This document shows positions 8,611 through 18,773 of a stretch of 64,000 nucleotides of DNA, in pieces. The notes beneath the pieces were generated by a model. It was not told where the DNA came from and did no database searches. It was given only the letters and a program-made list of their open reading frames with translations. The translations under genes were made by a program, and so were the position numbers. The stretch lies in NCBI GenBank assembly GCA_029719485.1, contig CP120722.1:1426001-1490000 (forward strand), in the 5' to 3' direction. The DNA is from Kiritimatiellota bacterium B12222. GTDB lineage: Bacteria; Verrucomicrobiota; Kiritimatiellia; SS1-B-03-39; UBA6053. Within the stretch, counting starts at the first letter, position 1. Every line of letters begins with the position of its first letter.

Positions 8611-10182
8611 ATGAGCCCCGTAATAAATATTCAGCATTCTTCCGATTCACCTGACAACCGCATTCCCGATGTATTGGTGGAGGATTCTCAAACGTTAGTG
8701 ATTTTTGGGGGAACGGGGGATTTAACCCGCCGTAAATTACTTCCTGCCTTGTTTGCGATGTTTTTTGAACATCGACTACCCGATCAATTGCGCATTGTGG
8801 CATTTGGTCGGCGGGAGTATACCGACGAAAGTTTCCGGGAGGAGATGTGTGGGGAAATCGAAAGTTTTCAACGGGTGAAAGGGTCGGCGGCAGATGTCAA
8901 AGCCTTTGCCGAAAAGATCGATTACTTTAAAGGGGAGTTGGATGATGAGGAGTCCTTTGTCCGCTTACACAAGCAGTTGGACAATGCGGAAGTCTATCCT
9001 GAAAACCGCGTATTTTATTTATCTGTAGCGCCTAACTTTTTTGATAAAGTCACTACGCATCTCAAGCAATCAGGTTTGATTTATCACCCTTCCCATGAGC
9101 ATTGGAGTCGGGTGGTGATTGAGAAACCTTTTGGCCGTGATTTAGACAGTGCGATGGAGTTAAACCGGCATGTCTTGAACTTGTTGGATGAATCTCAGGT
9201 ATATCGTATTGACCATTATTTGGGTAAAGAAACGGTTCAAAATATTTTATCGTTCCGTTTTGCCAACACCATTTTTGAGCCTGTGTTTAATAGCAGTTAC
9301 GTGGATCATATTCAGGTGACGGCTAGTGAAACGGTAGGGATGGAGTCGGGGCGCGGGGCTTACTTTGATACGGCAGGTGCGCTTCGGGATATGATGCAAA
9401 ATCATTTGTCTCAATTATTGTGTTTGGTGACCATGGAACCTCCCAGCGGATTTTCGTCGGATGCGATTCGAAATGAGAAAGTAAAGGTATTGCAGAGTAT
9501 CCGTATTCCCAAGTTGGACGACGTGCGGGATAATGTGGTACGGGCGCAGTATGTGTCGGGTACCCTCAGGGATAAAAAAGTTACCGCGTATGTAGATGAA
9601 GACCGGGTGCCTGCGGGATCTCACACCGAAACCTTTGTGGCGGCCAAGTTCTTTATTGATAACTGGCGGTGGTCCGGGGTTCCGATGTACTTGCGTACAG
9701 GTAAACGCATGGGGCGCAAACAAACCAGTATTACGGTTCAATTTAAAAAGCCACCGATGGAGCTCTTTCGGACGGTGCAATGCGCCAATGATGTGTGCGA
9801 TCTTACCGAAGCGCAACCCAACATGTTGACCTTTCGTATTCAGCCTGACGAAGGGATTTCCTTACATTTTGCGACGAAACGTCCTTCGATGCATATGGTG
9901 GTCGAAGATTCCGAATTGGACTTTAACTATTCGGAAAACTATAAAGGCACCTTGCCGGAAGCCTATGAGCGTCTGTTGATGGATGTGATGCGTGGGGATG
10001 CGACCTTGTTTATGCGTTCGGATGAAGTGGAAGCGGCTTGGAAGATCATGGATCCGATCTTGCAGGCCTGGCAGGAGCGTAATGCCCGTATTCCCATTCA
10101 TTTTTATTCTCCCGGATCGTGGGGGCCCTTGGCGGCAGATGAACTTTTTGAGAATGAAGTGGGCAGTTGGCAAAACAGTTAA
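8611..10182 (+). CDS. zwf: Glucose-6-phosphate 1-dehydrogenase
   Basis: First step of the oxidative pentose-phosphate pathway: glucose-6-phosphate plus NADP+ to 6-phosphogluconolactone. The dinucleotide-binding GGTGDLTRRKLLPALF is near residue 33, the active-site signature RIDHYLGKE near residue 199 and the EKPFGRDL substrate-binding block just before it. Length (523) is slightly above the usual 490-510 because of an N-terminal extension of about 20 residues. No Shine-Dalgarno precedes the ATG. A TTGACT hexamer lies only about 30 nt upstream, so a very short leader is possible. Confidence 0.97.
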   Translation: MSPVINIQHSSDSPDNRIPDVLVEDSQTLVIFGGTGDLTRRKLLPALFAMFFEHRLPDQLRIVAFGRREYTDESFREEMCGEIESFQRVKGSAADVKAFAEKIDYFKGELDDEESFVRLHKQLDNAEVYPENRVFYLSVAPNFFDKVTTHLKQSGLIYHPSHEHWSRVVIEKPFGRDLDSAMELNRHVLNLLDESQVYRIDHYLGKETVQNILSFRFANTIFEPVFNSSYVDHIQVTASETVGMESGRGAYFDTAGALRDMMQNHLSQLLCLVTMEPPSGFSSDAIRNEKVKVLQSIRIPKLDDVRDNVVRAQYVSGTLRDKKVTAYVDEDRVPAGSHTETFVAAKFFIDNWRWSGVPMYLRTGKRMGRKQTSITVQFKKPPMELFRTVQCANDVCDLTEAQPNMLTFRIQPDEGISLHFATKRPSMHMVVEDSELDFNYSENYKGTLPEAYERLLMDVMRGDATLFMRSDEVEAAWKIMDPILQAWQERNARIPIHFYSPGSWGPLAADELFENEVGSWQNS

Positions 10183-10247
10183 ATATTTTTTAGCCTGAAG
10201 CAGGAAAGGGGCTTTGTTTTCCCTGAAATGGGGTTACATTCGGGATC

Positions 10248-11309
10248 ATGAATATTGATCCTTCCCTTTCTGACCCCACGCCTGCGGCTAGCTATGCGGC
10301 GCCCGCGCTCCCTCCTCCCATGCCTGATTCACGTAAGCGTAAGCGCAAACGTGTCCATTGGATTGTTTGGGTGATCTTGTGTGTGAGTCTATTGATTAAC
10401 TTTGTGACCTGCTCGGAATTTGGATCTGATTTCAACGTCTATGGTCTTGATGAATTCCCTGCAGTTTCGGAGACCTTGACGTGGGGAAGTGCGCATGCGG
10501 ATACGCAAATTGCGGTGTTGAAATTGGAAGGCGTGATCATGCGGGAATCATCCAGTTCTTTATTTGGTGATACGGTGGATCCGGTGACCAAGTTGTTAAA
10601 TGAAATCCGCGCGGTAACGGTGGATACGGATTATAAGGCGATTTTATTGGAAGTGAATTCCCCAGGGGGTGGGGTGACGGCCAGTGATGAAATTTATCAG
10701 GCTTTGATGGACTTCAAAGCGTCGGATCCCGATCGACTCATTTTGGTACACATTCGTGATATGGCGGCCTCGGGTGGATATTACGTCGCGATGGCTGGCG
10801 ATTTATTGGTGGGGCAACCTACCTCGGTGGTGGGCTCTGTGGGCGTGATTATTTCCGCGGTAAATATGCATCAACTGGGAACCAAAATCGGGTTGGAAGA
10901 TGTATCCTTAACTTCGAGTAGCAACAAAGCATTGTTGAACTCTCTGTCGCCTGTGGACCCTGAGCATCAAGAAATTTTGCAAAAAGTGGTGGATCAGATG
11001 TATCTGCGCTTCCGTGGTTTGGTGTTGGAAAACCGTCCTTTTACGTCCGAGTATGCTGATGAACATCACTTGTTGGATGGTCGGATTTTTGATCAGCAAA
11101 CCGCATTGAGTTTTGGCATGGTGGATGAAACGGGATATCTCGATCATTCCCGTGAGCGTTTGATGTCGATGTTGGGGGTGGATGAGGCTGCCTTTTATGA
11201 AATCAACTTCAGCACAGGTGGCTGGGGGGGATTGTTTAATGTGAAAACACCTGAAATATTGGCTCCGATTCAGCCTAATTCTCAGTTCCAGTATGTGTGG
11301 AAACCCTAA
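10248..11309 (+). CDS. sppA: Signal peptide peptidase SppA, S49 family
   Basis: Inner-membrane serine protease that clears cleaved signal peptides. One N-terminal transmembrane helix ([20 protein letters not shown]) follows a basic KRKRKRVH stretch. The catalytic domain has [16 protein letters not shown], the nucleophile in [11 protein letters not shown], and the general-base Lys in [10 protein letters not shown], the layout of the short Bacillus-type enzyme rather than the 67-kDa E. coli form. [20 protein letters not shown] closes the domain. It follows zwf by 65 nt, and its stop codon is one nucleotide from the uvrA start. Confidence 0.92.
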   Translation: MNIDPSLSDPTPAASYAAPALPPPMPDSRKRKRKRVHWIVWVILCVSLLINFVTCSEFGSDFNVYGLDEFPAVSETLTWGSAHADTQIAVLKLEGVIMRESSSSLFGDTVDPVTKLLNEIRAVTVDTDYKAILLEVNSPGGGVTASDEIYQALMDFKASDPDRLILVHIRDMAASGGYYVAMAGDLLVGQPTSVVGSVGVIISAVNMHQLGTKIGLEDVSLTSSSNKALLNSLSPVDPEHQEILQKVVDQMYLRFRGLVLENRPFTSEYADEHHLLDGRIFDQQTALSFGMVDETGYLDHSRERLMSMLGVDEAAFYEINFSTGGWGGLFNVKTPEILAPIQPNSQFQYVWKP

Positions 11310-11310
11310 G

Positions 11311-14145
11311 ATGTCAAAGACGAGACTGATTGTACAAGGTGCAAAAGAGCACAATCTTAAGAATGTAAATGTATCGATTCCCCGAGAAGCCCTGACGGTG
11401 ATTACGGGCTTGAGTGGCTCTGGAAAATCTTCGTTAGCCTTTGATACAATTTTTGCGGAAGGGCAGCGCAAATACGTGGAAAGTTTGTCCGCGTATGCGC
11501 GACAATTTTTGGATCAGATGCAAAAGCCCAATGTGGATCACATCGAAGGGCTTTCTCCTGCGATCTCCATTGAGCAACGGACAGCTGGGTCGAATCCGCG
11601 TTCGATTGTGGCGACCACGACAGAGATTTATGATTATTTGCGTTTATGGTATGCCAGCATTGGTATTCCTCATTGTCCAACCTGTGGAAAAACGCTGACC
11701 CATCAGACGGCCGAAGATATTATTAATCAACTCTGTGACTTGCCGGTCAAAAAGAAGGTGATGATTTTGGCTCCCTATATTGATGGTCGCAAGGGGGAGC
11801 ATCTTGAAGTGTTTAACGATATTCGCAATCAGGGATTTGTGCGGGCGCGGGTAGATGGAGAAATTGTGGAGTTGGATGAAATTCCTGAGTTAAACAAAAA
11901 GACCAAACACAGTATTGAAGCGGTGGTGGATCGTTTGGTGGTGGATGAGGGGGTGCGTTCTCGTTTGGCTGACAGTGTAGAGTTGTCCTTGCGTTTGGGT
12001 GGTGGTCGTATGTTGGCCATGATCGATGATGGGAAAGGGGGCTGGCAAGATGAATTGTTTAGTGAAGATTTTGCCTGTTTGCCTTGTGGAAAAAGTTACG
12101 ATAAATTGGAGAACCGTCATTTTTCCTTTAACAGCCCTTATGGTGCCTGCGGAACCTGTGCGGGTATTGGCAACATGGAAGTTTTCGACGAAGAGTTGTT
12201 GGTGCCGAATAAAGAATTAAGTTTGGAAGAAGGGGCGATTGACGCATGGAGACGTGGGGGGCGTCGTATGATGATGTGGTACAAGAAAATCCTGAAAGGA
12301 TTGGCGGCTGCATATGATGTTTCCATGGATACACCTTATAAAGATCTGCCGGCCTCTTTTCAAAAAGTTTTGATTTATGGCTCGGGGGATGACGTGGTCA
12401 AGATGAAGCTTTATCGCGGGGGCAAACAGCTGAAATACGATAAACCCTTTGAAGGGGTTATTCCCAATCTAGAGCGACGCTTACGGGAGACGGATAGCGA
12501 TTATACCCGTCAAAAATTAAGACATTATATGAGCCGTTTACGTTGTCGTGACTGTGAAGGGGCACGGTTGAAGCCTTTGAGTCTCGCCTGCACGGTGCAT
12601 GATAAAAATATTTTTGAGATTTGCCGGATGTCGGTGAAGGTAGCCTTGGCATTTTTTGAAAGCTTGGCGCTGAGTGACTACGAGCAAAAAGTAATTTCAG
12701 AAGTGTACAAAGAAATTCATCACCGTTTACGATTTTTGAATGATGTGGGCTTGGATTATTTGACCTTGGATCGGGAAAGTGGAAGTTTGTCGGGCGGAGA
12801 AGCGCAACGTATTCGTTTGGCGACCCAAGTGGGATCGGGTTTGATGGGGGTATTGTATGTGTTGGATGAGCCCAGTATCGGGTTGCATCAACGCGATAAT
12901 TTGAAGCTGATCGAAACCATGAAAGGCTTGAGGGATAGTGGCAATACGGTGTTGGTGGTGGAGCATGATGAACAGACCATTCGGGATGCGGATTATGTGG
13001 TGGATATGGGGCCCTTGGCGGGCACCCATGGTGGCGAAGTGGTGTTTCAAGGCAAACCTGCCGCGTTGATGAAAACCAAGACTTTGACTGCGCAATACTT
13101 GCGGGGAATTAAGAAAATTGAAGCCCCGGGTGAACGCAAGAAAGTGGTGAAAAGTAAATCGATTGTGATTAAGGGGGCGACGGAAAATAACCTGAAAAAC
13201 ATCACGGTGAAGATTCCGTTGGGCGTGCTTACCTGCGTGACGGGCGTGAGTGGTAGTGGTAAATCTACTTTGGTGGATAAGATTTTAAAGCGGGTGTTGT
13301 TTCAGAAGTTTCATGATTCCAAAGATCTTCCCGGTAAACATAAGTCGGTAAGCGGTCTGCAACATGTGGACAAGGTGATCGTGATTGATCAGAGTCCGAT
13401 TGGGCGTACGCCCCGATCGAATCCGGCTACGTACACGGGTGCGTTTGGTCAGATTCGGGATTTGTTTACAAAGTTGCCTGCGAGTCAGGTAAGAGGGTAT
13501 GGTCCCGGTCGTTTCAGTTTTAATGTGAAGGGGGGACGTTGTGAAAGTTGTAAAGGTGACGGTTTGCGCCGCATTGAAATGCACTTTTTACCGGACGTGT
13601 TTGTGACCTGTGAGGTGTGCAATGGGAAACGTTATAATCGAGAGACATTAGAAGTTCGATATAGAGGCAAAAATATTTCGGACGTCTTGGGGATGACGGT
13701 TGAAGATGCATTGGACTTTTTTGGTAAAGTGCCAGGTCTTAAACGTAAATTGAAGACCTTGGTGGATGTAGGTCTGGGGTATTTGCAAGTGGGTCAACCC
13801 GCAACCACTCTATCAGGAGGGGAAGCGCAACGGGTGAAGTTGGCAACGGAATTGAGCAAACGGGATACAGGAAACACTTTGTATATTTTAGATGAGCCGA
13901 CCACAGGGTTGCATTTTGCTGATGTGGATAAGTTGCTGGAAGTGCTCTTGAGGTTGCGGGATGCGGGCAATTCTCTCTTGGTGATTGAGCACAACCTCGA
14001 TGTGATCAAAACGGCTGATTGGCTTATTGATTTGGGTCCGGAAGGCGGCGATGGCGGTGGGGAGTTGATTGCCGAAGGCACACCCGAACAGGTGGCAAAA
14101 ATTGACGCCTCTTATACGGGACAATTTTTGAAAGAGCTGCTGTGA
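11311..14145 (+). CDS. uvrA: Excinuclease ABC subunit A
   Basis: Damage-recognition ATPase of nucleotide excision repair. Two ABC modules are visible: Walker [15 protein letters not shown] near the start and [13 protein letters not shown] in the second half, each with an SGGEAQR signature and a DEPS/DEPT Walker B. The zinc-binding cysteine pairs are present (CPTCGK, CLPCGK with CGTC, CRDC, and CESC..CEVC). The start ATG is one base after the sppA stop. An in-frame ATG 18 nt upstream lies inside sppA and would add only six residues. About 944 residues, normal for UvrA. Confidence 0.98.
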   Translation: MSKTRLIVQGAKEHNLKNVNVSIPREALTVITGLSGSGKSSLAFDTIFAEGQRKYVESLSAYARQFLDQMQKPNVDHIEGLSPAISIEQRTAGSNPRSIVATTTEIYDYLRLWYASIGIPHCPTCGKTLTHQTAEDIINQLCDLPVKKKVMILAPYIDGRKGEHLEVFNDIRNQGFVRARVDGEIVELDEIPELNKKTKHSIEAVVDRLVVDEGVRSRLADSVELSLRLGGGRMLAMIDDGKGGWQDELFSEDFACLPCGKSYDKLENRHFSFNSPYGACGTCAGIGNMEVFDEELLVPNKELSLEEGAIDAWRRGGRRMMMWYKKILKGLAAAYDVSMDTPYKDLPASFQKVLIYGSGDDVVKMKLYRGGKQLKYDKPFEGVIPNLERRLRETDSDYTRQKLRHYMSRLRCRDCEGARLKPLSLACTVHDKNIFEICRMSVKVALAFFESLALSDYEQKVISEVYKEIHHRLRFLNDVGLDYLTLDRESGSLSGGEAQRIRLATQVGSGLMGVLYVLDEPSIGLHQRDNLKLIETMKGLRDSGNTVLVVEHDEQTIRDADYVVDMGPLAGTHGGEVVFQGKPAALMKTKTLTAQYLRGIKKIEAPGERKKVVKSKSIVIKGATENNLKNITVKIPLGVLTCVTGVSGSGKSTLVDKILKRVLFQKFHDSKDLPGKHKSVSGLQHVDKVIVIDQSPIGRTPRSNPATYTGAFGQIRDLFTKLPASQVRGYGPGRFSFNVKGGRCESCKGDGLRRIEMHFLPDVFVTCEVCNGKRYNRETLEVRYRGKNISDVLGMTVEDALDFFGKVPGLKRKLKTLVDVGLGYLQVGQPATTLSGGEAQRVKLATELSKRDTGNTLYILDEPTTGLHFADVDKLLEVLLRLRDAGNSLLVIEHNLDVIKTADWLIDLGPEGGDGGGELIAEGTPEQVAKIDASYTGQFLKELL

Positions 14146-14166
14146 AAATGGGGGGGGGTGTTCTTT

Positions 14167-15267
14167 TTAGGTCTTAGGAGAAGAGGTGCTTGCTCTCTCG
14201 GTCATCTGGGTACGTACCGAAGTGGAGGTGGTGGTGTGGTTTGGATTGGTCAGAGTGTCTTGGAGTCGTTGCACTGCTAAACGTCCCATCGCAAATCTTT
14301 CCACATTGACGGTACTTAATTGAGGGTAGGTGGCTACGGCCCAATTGATATTGTCAAATCCCATGACCGAAATATCATCCGGCACCTTGACTTCACCGCT
14401 TCCCAGCAGAGTTTGCAGTGCACCGGCAGCCATTTCGTCATTGAAGCAGAAAATGGCAGTAGGGCGTTGGTTTTTTTTAAGAATTTTTGAAGCGGCTTCG
14501 CATCCTGACTCGCGTTGGAAATTACCTTCGAACCATTGCAGAGACGTTTCGGGGAGGCCGTGTTCTTTCCAGGCATCTTTCACGCCCGACATGCGTTCGT
14601 CGGTGATGTGGCCGGGGAAGCCGGTGACGCAGGCCAGGCTCTGATGTCCAAGACTGATTAAGTGAGAGGTGGCTTCAAAAGCTCCTCCATAATTATCGAC
14701 GTTGATCACGTCGCTTTTCAGTCCTCGCATATTTTGGTCGACTAAAACGGATGGAGGTCCATTTTTAACCAAACGCCGCAGTAAGGATGGTTCAAAGATC
14801 CCGAGATAAATGGCTCCGTCAAGTTGAATTTGCATGACGTGTTCATAGGCCCTGTCTTCGGAGGCTTCGCTCAAGGTGACCAGCATCAAATACCATTCGA
14901 TATCGCTGAGGCCTTCTTGAATACCGGTGACGATATCAACGTGATAGGATCCATAGGCATGAGGATCAATTCCGGAAAGGACGAGGCCGATGGTTTTTCG
15001 TCCGTTTGTACTTTGGGGAAGAATGTTACTTTCCTTTTTGGAAACATAGGTTCCTTGAGCGGGGATCGAATAGATGAGGTCTTCTGCGCGCAACTCCGAT
15101 AAAGCCCTTTTCACGGTAATCCGATTCATGGAGTACTGTGCAGATAAGTCATCCATGGAGGGTAACCGTTCATCTGGATGGTAGACGCCGGAAAGAATAT
15201 CTTTGCGCAGGGTGTCCGCCAATTGTTTATACAGATAGGCTCGTTTGGATTTTTTAGGTGCGCTCAT
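14167..15267 (-). CDS. GntR/LacI-type chimeric transcriptional regulator
   Basis: 366 residues. The N-terminal 75 residues are a GntR winged helix-turn-helix (LYKQLADTLRKDILSGVY, then LPSMDDLSAQYSMNRITVKRAL). The remainder is a LacI/periplasmic-binding-protein-type effector domain (TIGLVLSGIDP, SHLISLGHQSLACVTGFPG, ISVMGFDNINWA). This is the AraR architecture. The gene lies convergent with uvrA and 53 nt past the GH81 glucanase on the same strand. It is a candidate reader of the shared ACTAGT element in the island, with a sugar or oligosaccharide as probable effector. Both points are inference. Confidence 0.9.
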   Translation of the reverse strand: MSAPKKSKRAYLYKQLADTLRKDILSGVYHPDERLPSMDDLSAQYSMNRITVKRALSELRAEDLIYSIPAQGTYVSKKESNILPQSTNGRKTIGLVLSGIDPHAYGSYHVDIVTGIQEGLSDIEWYLMLVTLSEASEDRAYEHVMQIQLDGAIYLGIFEPSLLRRLVKNGPPSVLVDQNMRGLKSDVINVDNYGGAFEATSHLISLGHQSLACVTGFPGHITDERMSGVKDAWKEHGLPETSLQWFEGNFQRESGCEAASKILKKNQRPTAIFCFNDEMAAGALQTLLGSGEVKVPDDISVMGFDNINWAVATYPQLSTVNVERFAMGRLAVQRLQDTLTNPNHTTTSTSVRTQMTERASTSSPKT

Positions 15268-15320
15268 GGGATTCTTTTAGCAAATTAATGGATGGAGTCA
15301 ATGATACGATGGGATCTAGC

Positions 15321-18155
15321 TTACTTGGTGAGGGGATGGTGGATGGGGGCATTCCCAGGCGGGAGTTGAAAGCTGAAACGCTCGAGGCCTGCTTGGGTGA
15401 CTTTTACGGTTATGTTTTGAGTGGAGGGGTTCCATCCTACCCAAGTGAGGTCTCCAAATTGGTTTTGGTAGACGGTGCCGGTAGGCACGGTGCTGCGATA
15501 GTCTGTGGCTGGTTGGCCGAGGATGTTAAGCGCATGGGCCATGGCGTAGGTGACGCCACCATTCTGCCCGTCTCCCAGTTCTGTGTTGTTTTGTTGGGCC
15601 TGTTGGAGGAGTTTGCATACCGTTTGCGGGTCGCCCCACATGAGTTGACCCAAGGCGACATGTCCCCATTCGCGTCCGAGGGGTGTGAAGGAGTCGGTAC
15701 CTTGTCGGGTGAGCATGGCTTTTGATTGGGCTTGAATAAATTGCGGATCATCGAAACCGATATATTGCAAGTGGGTCCAGGTGGGAAACCACTGAATACC
15801 GTAGATGTGTTTGGCTTCTCCGCTGAACCAAGTGAAGTATCCCATGTCTCGATCACGGCGCACACCGACAATGGTATGTTTGGCTTGATAGGCTTCGGGA
15901 AACACGGCGGGATTTTTGGGGTCTTCCCAGGCATAATAATCGTTCCAATATTCACGAATGGCTTCGGCTTCGACCGCGTAGCCCATAGCGCCGGTGTCTC
16001 GCAGATGGTCATCTCCCAAAGCGCTGCCGAGTAGAAAAAGACCTGCCCAGGCCATCATGGATTCGGAGGTGGATTCCTGGTTATTGCCGTCGGAGGTGCT
16101 GGAGGTTCCTCCGGCGTAGGAATGCCCTACCCAGGGAGAAAAGGTACGGAGAAAAGGGAATTCTGTAGAGGTTCTATCGGCATTGGCATAGTGTAGGGCG
16201 ATGGGGGTGATCACTTCTTGATAGTGTTTTCCCCAGGAGGGGTCGAGTCGGATGAGCATGGCCGCAGAGAGGGTGAAATAGCCATGATGAAAATGGCAAT
16301 CGGAAAAGGTTTCAGATCCGTAACTGGGGTTAAATCCGACCACGCCATTCCAAGGCGAAGGGTAACGGGCGAAGTATCGTGCAGGTTCTCCGGGGGTGTA
16401 GGTGCACCAATCGCTGAGGGCTTCTCTCAGCATGTCCAGGGCCTGATCGCTCAGGGGGTGATTGCGTTGTTCTGAAAGGGTGGCGACCCGGGCGAGGGCG
16501 AGGAGTTCTTTGCCTCCCCAGTAGGTGTCCGCGCCGGCGCGGTCACTGCTCTTTTTTAAGGCGCTGTTGGTGATCCATTCAGTTAGAAAGTCATCTAAGA
16601 CTGCGGGTTGAAAAGGGGTTTCAACCTTTTCTTCGCCAGTGGGGAGGGGCAGGGTGATGGGGAGGCCATGAAAGGTGTAGCTGAATTCAAAAGCATTTCC
16701 CTTCGAAACTTTCATCAATCCGCGTTGGGTTTGATAGGTTACGGGCACGACATCGAGATTGTTTTTCGTATTGCGCCAATGATGAGGCAACCATCCTTGA
16801 AGGACCTGGGTCTGATTCCCTTGTAGGGCTTCGGTTTGAATGCTCCAGCGGGTGAGGACTTCAGATTTATCAGGGTCAAATGACCATTCGTAGCGGGTGT
16901 CCCGGGGGAGGGTGTAGGCAAAGGAGGCAAATGCAGGTGCGAGTTTAAGTGAAGGTAGGGCGCCGATTACAAGAAAATGGCTAGGTTTATCTGAAACGGG
17001 AAAGAGGGCTTGTCCGCGTTTTTCCCAATGGCAATTTTCAGGGGCGTAGACTGAAAAGAGTCGGTTTTCTCTGGAGATGATGAGGCGGGGGTTGGGGTGA
17101 GGGAAGCTGATGGGTGTTCCTTCGGTACTGAAGAGAAGATCGGCAGGGTTGAGGGTGATGAAGGGTTGAACTTCTTTGTTTTCAATCCACATAAAGGGCA
17201 TGCCACGGGCAAGGGTGATTTCCATGCGGGCGCTACCGGCGGCATGCAGTCCAAATTGAAGTGAGGAATCCCCCCAATTTATGGTGGAGCAACGGGTAAA
17301 TACGCCAGGTTGAGGTGCGTCGGGTTGGTCGCTGAGGATGAAGGTGTCGGCGGCAATGAATCCCCATCCACCTTGATGTTCATCCACCAAACGTATGCGC
17401 GCTTTTTTTCCTTTGTAGGCCTGTACATCCCATCGTTGAGGACGCAAATTATTGGATTGATCACCTACGGTTTTGTAAATGACTTTACCGTCTACGAGAA
17501 ATTCAACGCCTAATTTATCAGGTTCGTTTCCTCCTGAAACGCGGAAGTGAATATAGTCATGTGTGATGGGGATTTCGGGGGACGTGATGCTGCCTACGGC
17601 GCTATCGCCACCATAAAAAGAGCAGGCGTAGGCATTGCCGTTGATGTGGGCGGCGCCGTGTTGCGTTGCGGGCATAGGAAGGGGGCCGAAGGCTTTGCCT
17701 TTAACGATCCAGTCTTGGGGCCATTGACCTTCTTCAAAATCAAAGAGTAGAATGCTGCCATCTACCATACCACTCTGTTTGGGGATGCCGCTGATTTGCA
17801 AAGGGCTGCCCAATACGAGGTCGGTGCCGCTTTCTGACCATGTTTGAGGGATGTACAGGTCGAGCCCGTTTTCGTGAGGGTCGACGGTGAGGGGCATGAC
17901 CCAGAGCTTGCCGGGAAAGGCCGGTTCCGTGAGCAGTGCGGTCCACCAGTCATTGGTGGGGAGGGGTCGGTTTCGGGCTTGCGGGCCCAGTAAAGGTTTC
18001 TTGGCGAAAAGAGCTTGGGTGTTTGGGTTTTCTGGAGGTTCAGATGCGATAGATCCCTGTCCTAAGGGGAGGGGGACTTGCTCAGATCGTAGGGGGAGAG
18101 CTTGAGAAAAGGCGAAGAGACATACACACAAAGAAGCATTCTGAAAAAGTTTCAT
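15321..18155 (-). CDS. Secreted GH81 endo-beta-1,3-glucanase with inserted carbohydrate-binding-like domain
   Basis: 944 residues with a signal peptide (about residues 1-24). GH81 hallmarks are RPLPTNDWWTALL near residue 63, FSDCHFHHGYF at 617-627 (candidate acid Asp619) and DGNNQESTSES at 689-699 (catalytic Glu pair 694/698). The expected reaction is endo-hydrolysis of beta-1,3-glucans such as laminarin. Residues about 133-277 do not look like GH81. They contain FRVSGGN, VEFLVDGKVIYKTVG, WDVQAYKGKKARIRLVDEH and GGWGFIAADTF, the pattern of a jelly-roll domain usually attached to GH32-type enzymes. It is inserted inside the N-terminal beta domain. The gene is read away from a promoter with the ACTAGT element and shares its upstream region with the divergent TPR-like gene. 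Confidence 0.9.
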   Translation of the reverse strand: MKLFQNASLCVCLFAFSQALPLRSEQVPLPLGQGSIASEPPENPNTQALFAKKPLLGPQARNRPLPTNDWWTALLTEPAFPGKLWVMPLTVDPHENGLDLYIPQTWSESGTDLVLGSPLQISGIPKQSGMVDGSILLFDFEEGQWPQDWIVKGKAFGPLPMPATQHGAAHINGNAYACSFYGGDSAVGSITSPEIPITHDYIHFRVSGGNEPDKLGVEFLVDGKVIYKTVGDQSNNLRPQRWDVQAYKGKKARIRLVDEHQGGWGFIAADTFILSDQPDAPQPGVFTRCSTINWGDSSLQFGLHAAGSARMEITLARGMPFMWIENKEVQPFITLNPADLLFSTEGTPISFPHPNPRLIISRENRLFSVYAPENCHWEKRGQALFPVSDKPSHFLVIGALPSLKLAPAFASFAYTLPRDTRYEWSFDPDKSEVLTRWSIQTEALQGNQTQVLQGWLPHHWRNTKNNLDVVPVTYQTQRGLMKVSKGNAFEFSYTFHGLPITLPLPTGEEKVETPFQPAVLDDFLTEWITNSALKKSSDRAGADTYWGGKELLALARVATLSEQRNHPLSDQALDMLREALSDWCTYTPGEPARYFARYPSPWNGVVGFNPSYGSETFSDCHFHHGYFTLSAAMLIRLDPSWGKHYQEVITPIALHYANADRTSTEFPFLRTFSPWVGHSYAGGTSSTSDGNNQESTSESMMAWAGLFLLGSALGDDHLRDTGAMGYAVEAEAIREYWNDYYAWEDPKNPAVFPEAYQAKHTIVGVRRDRDMGYFTWFSGEAKHIYGIQWFPTWTHLQYIGFDDPQFIQAQSKAMLTRQGTDSFTPLGREWGHVALGQLMWGDPQTVCKLLQQAQQNNTELGDGQNGGVTYAMAHALNILGQPATDYRSTVPTGTVYQNQFGDLTWVGWNPSTQNITVKVTQAGLERFSFQLPPGNAPIHHPLTK

Positions 18156-18191
18156 ACTTACCCCTTTACAAAAACGGGTCTCTATGTAAAT

Positions 18192-18213
18192 AATAAACTA
18201 ACCTACAACTAGT
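18192..18213 (-). promoter_or_regulatory. Candidate operator 1: ACTAAC-N5-ACTAGT before GH81
   Basis: Plus-strand ACTAAC (18197-18202), five bases, then ACTAGT (18208-18213). Read toward GH81 it abuts a TTTATT -10-like hexamer (18192-18197). Matching elements precede the phosphorylase-like and PEP-CTERM genes. It also lies about 40 nt upstream of the divergent gene at 18254. Confidence 0.5.
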
Positions 18214-18253
18214 ATGGTTTTTGATTTGTTAAAAAATAATAATGGAGACGCAG

Positions 18254-18715
18254 ATGAAAAAATGGATGATTCTGATTGGATGTATGACGATGATGGGTGC
18301 GATGCTTCAGGTTTCGGCTCAGGACTTTGGTGATTTTAGTTCACAAACGTTGACGGGGAAAGCGTGGGAAGCCTACGGTAAAGGAAACTTTGAATTAGCG
18401 TTAACTTATACTGCGAAGTGCAAAGAGATGTACATGTCAGAGGCGTTAAAACAGGAAGCGTCGTTGGATGCATTTCCGGTAGGGGAAGGTACACATGAAT
18501 ATTGGGCTTTGAATGATGTGGGCACCTGTTTGTTTATTGAGGGTCAGATTTATGAAAAACAAAAAAATATTACACAAGCACTCGAAGTGTATGCGGTGGT
18601 GGTGAATCAACTTTCTTTTAGTCAGTGTTGGGATGAAAAAGGATGGTTTTGGAAGCCCGCAGAAGCATCGGCAGGTCGGATCAAGCAACTTGAATTTGAT
18701 TCGCTCCTCGATTAA
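18254..18715 (+). CDS. Secreted TPR-like protein of the beta-glucanase-locus type
   Basis: About 153 residues with a Sec signal peptide (MKKWMILIGCMTMMGAMLQVSAQ). GGAG six bases ahead supports the ATG at 18254 over the in-frame one at 18242. The mature protein has two TPR-like helix pairs (AWEAYGKGNFELALTYTAKC; YEKQKNITQALEVYAVVV) and the conserved tail YWALNDVGTCLFI and SQCWDEKGWFWKPAEASAGRI. I recall similar small proteins being loosely annotated as 'beta-glucanase precursor', but nothing here looks catalytic. It is divergent from GH81 and upstream of two glycosidase genes, so an accessory role in glucan handling is inferred. Confidence 0.8.
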   Translation: MKKWMILIGCMTMMGAMLQVSAQDFGDFSSQTLTGKAWEAYGKGNFELALTYTAKCKEMYMSEALKQEASLDAFPVGEGTHEYWALNDVGTCLFIEGQIYEKQKNITQALEVYAVVVNQLSFSQCWDEKGWFWKPAEASAGRIKQLEFDSLLD

Positions 18716-18734
18716 GAAATCGTGTATTCAAATT

Positions 18735-18762
18735 GAGCGGAGAATCCTCCGCTCCCCTTTTT
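18735..18762 (+). terminator. Terminator/attenuator between the TPR-like gene and the glycosidase pair
   Basis: Perfect 8-bp stem GAGCGGAG/CTCCGCTC with a 4-nt loop, followed by CCCTTTTT. It ends about 10 nt before the next ATG, so some read-through into the glycosidases is likely. Confidence 0.8.
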
Positions 18763-18773
18763 AGGAAAAAAAC

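Noticed and set aside
8367..8612. 81-residue minus-strand frame between the membrane protein and zwf
   Set aside because: No ribosome-binding site or family signature; begins at the zwf start codon region.
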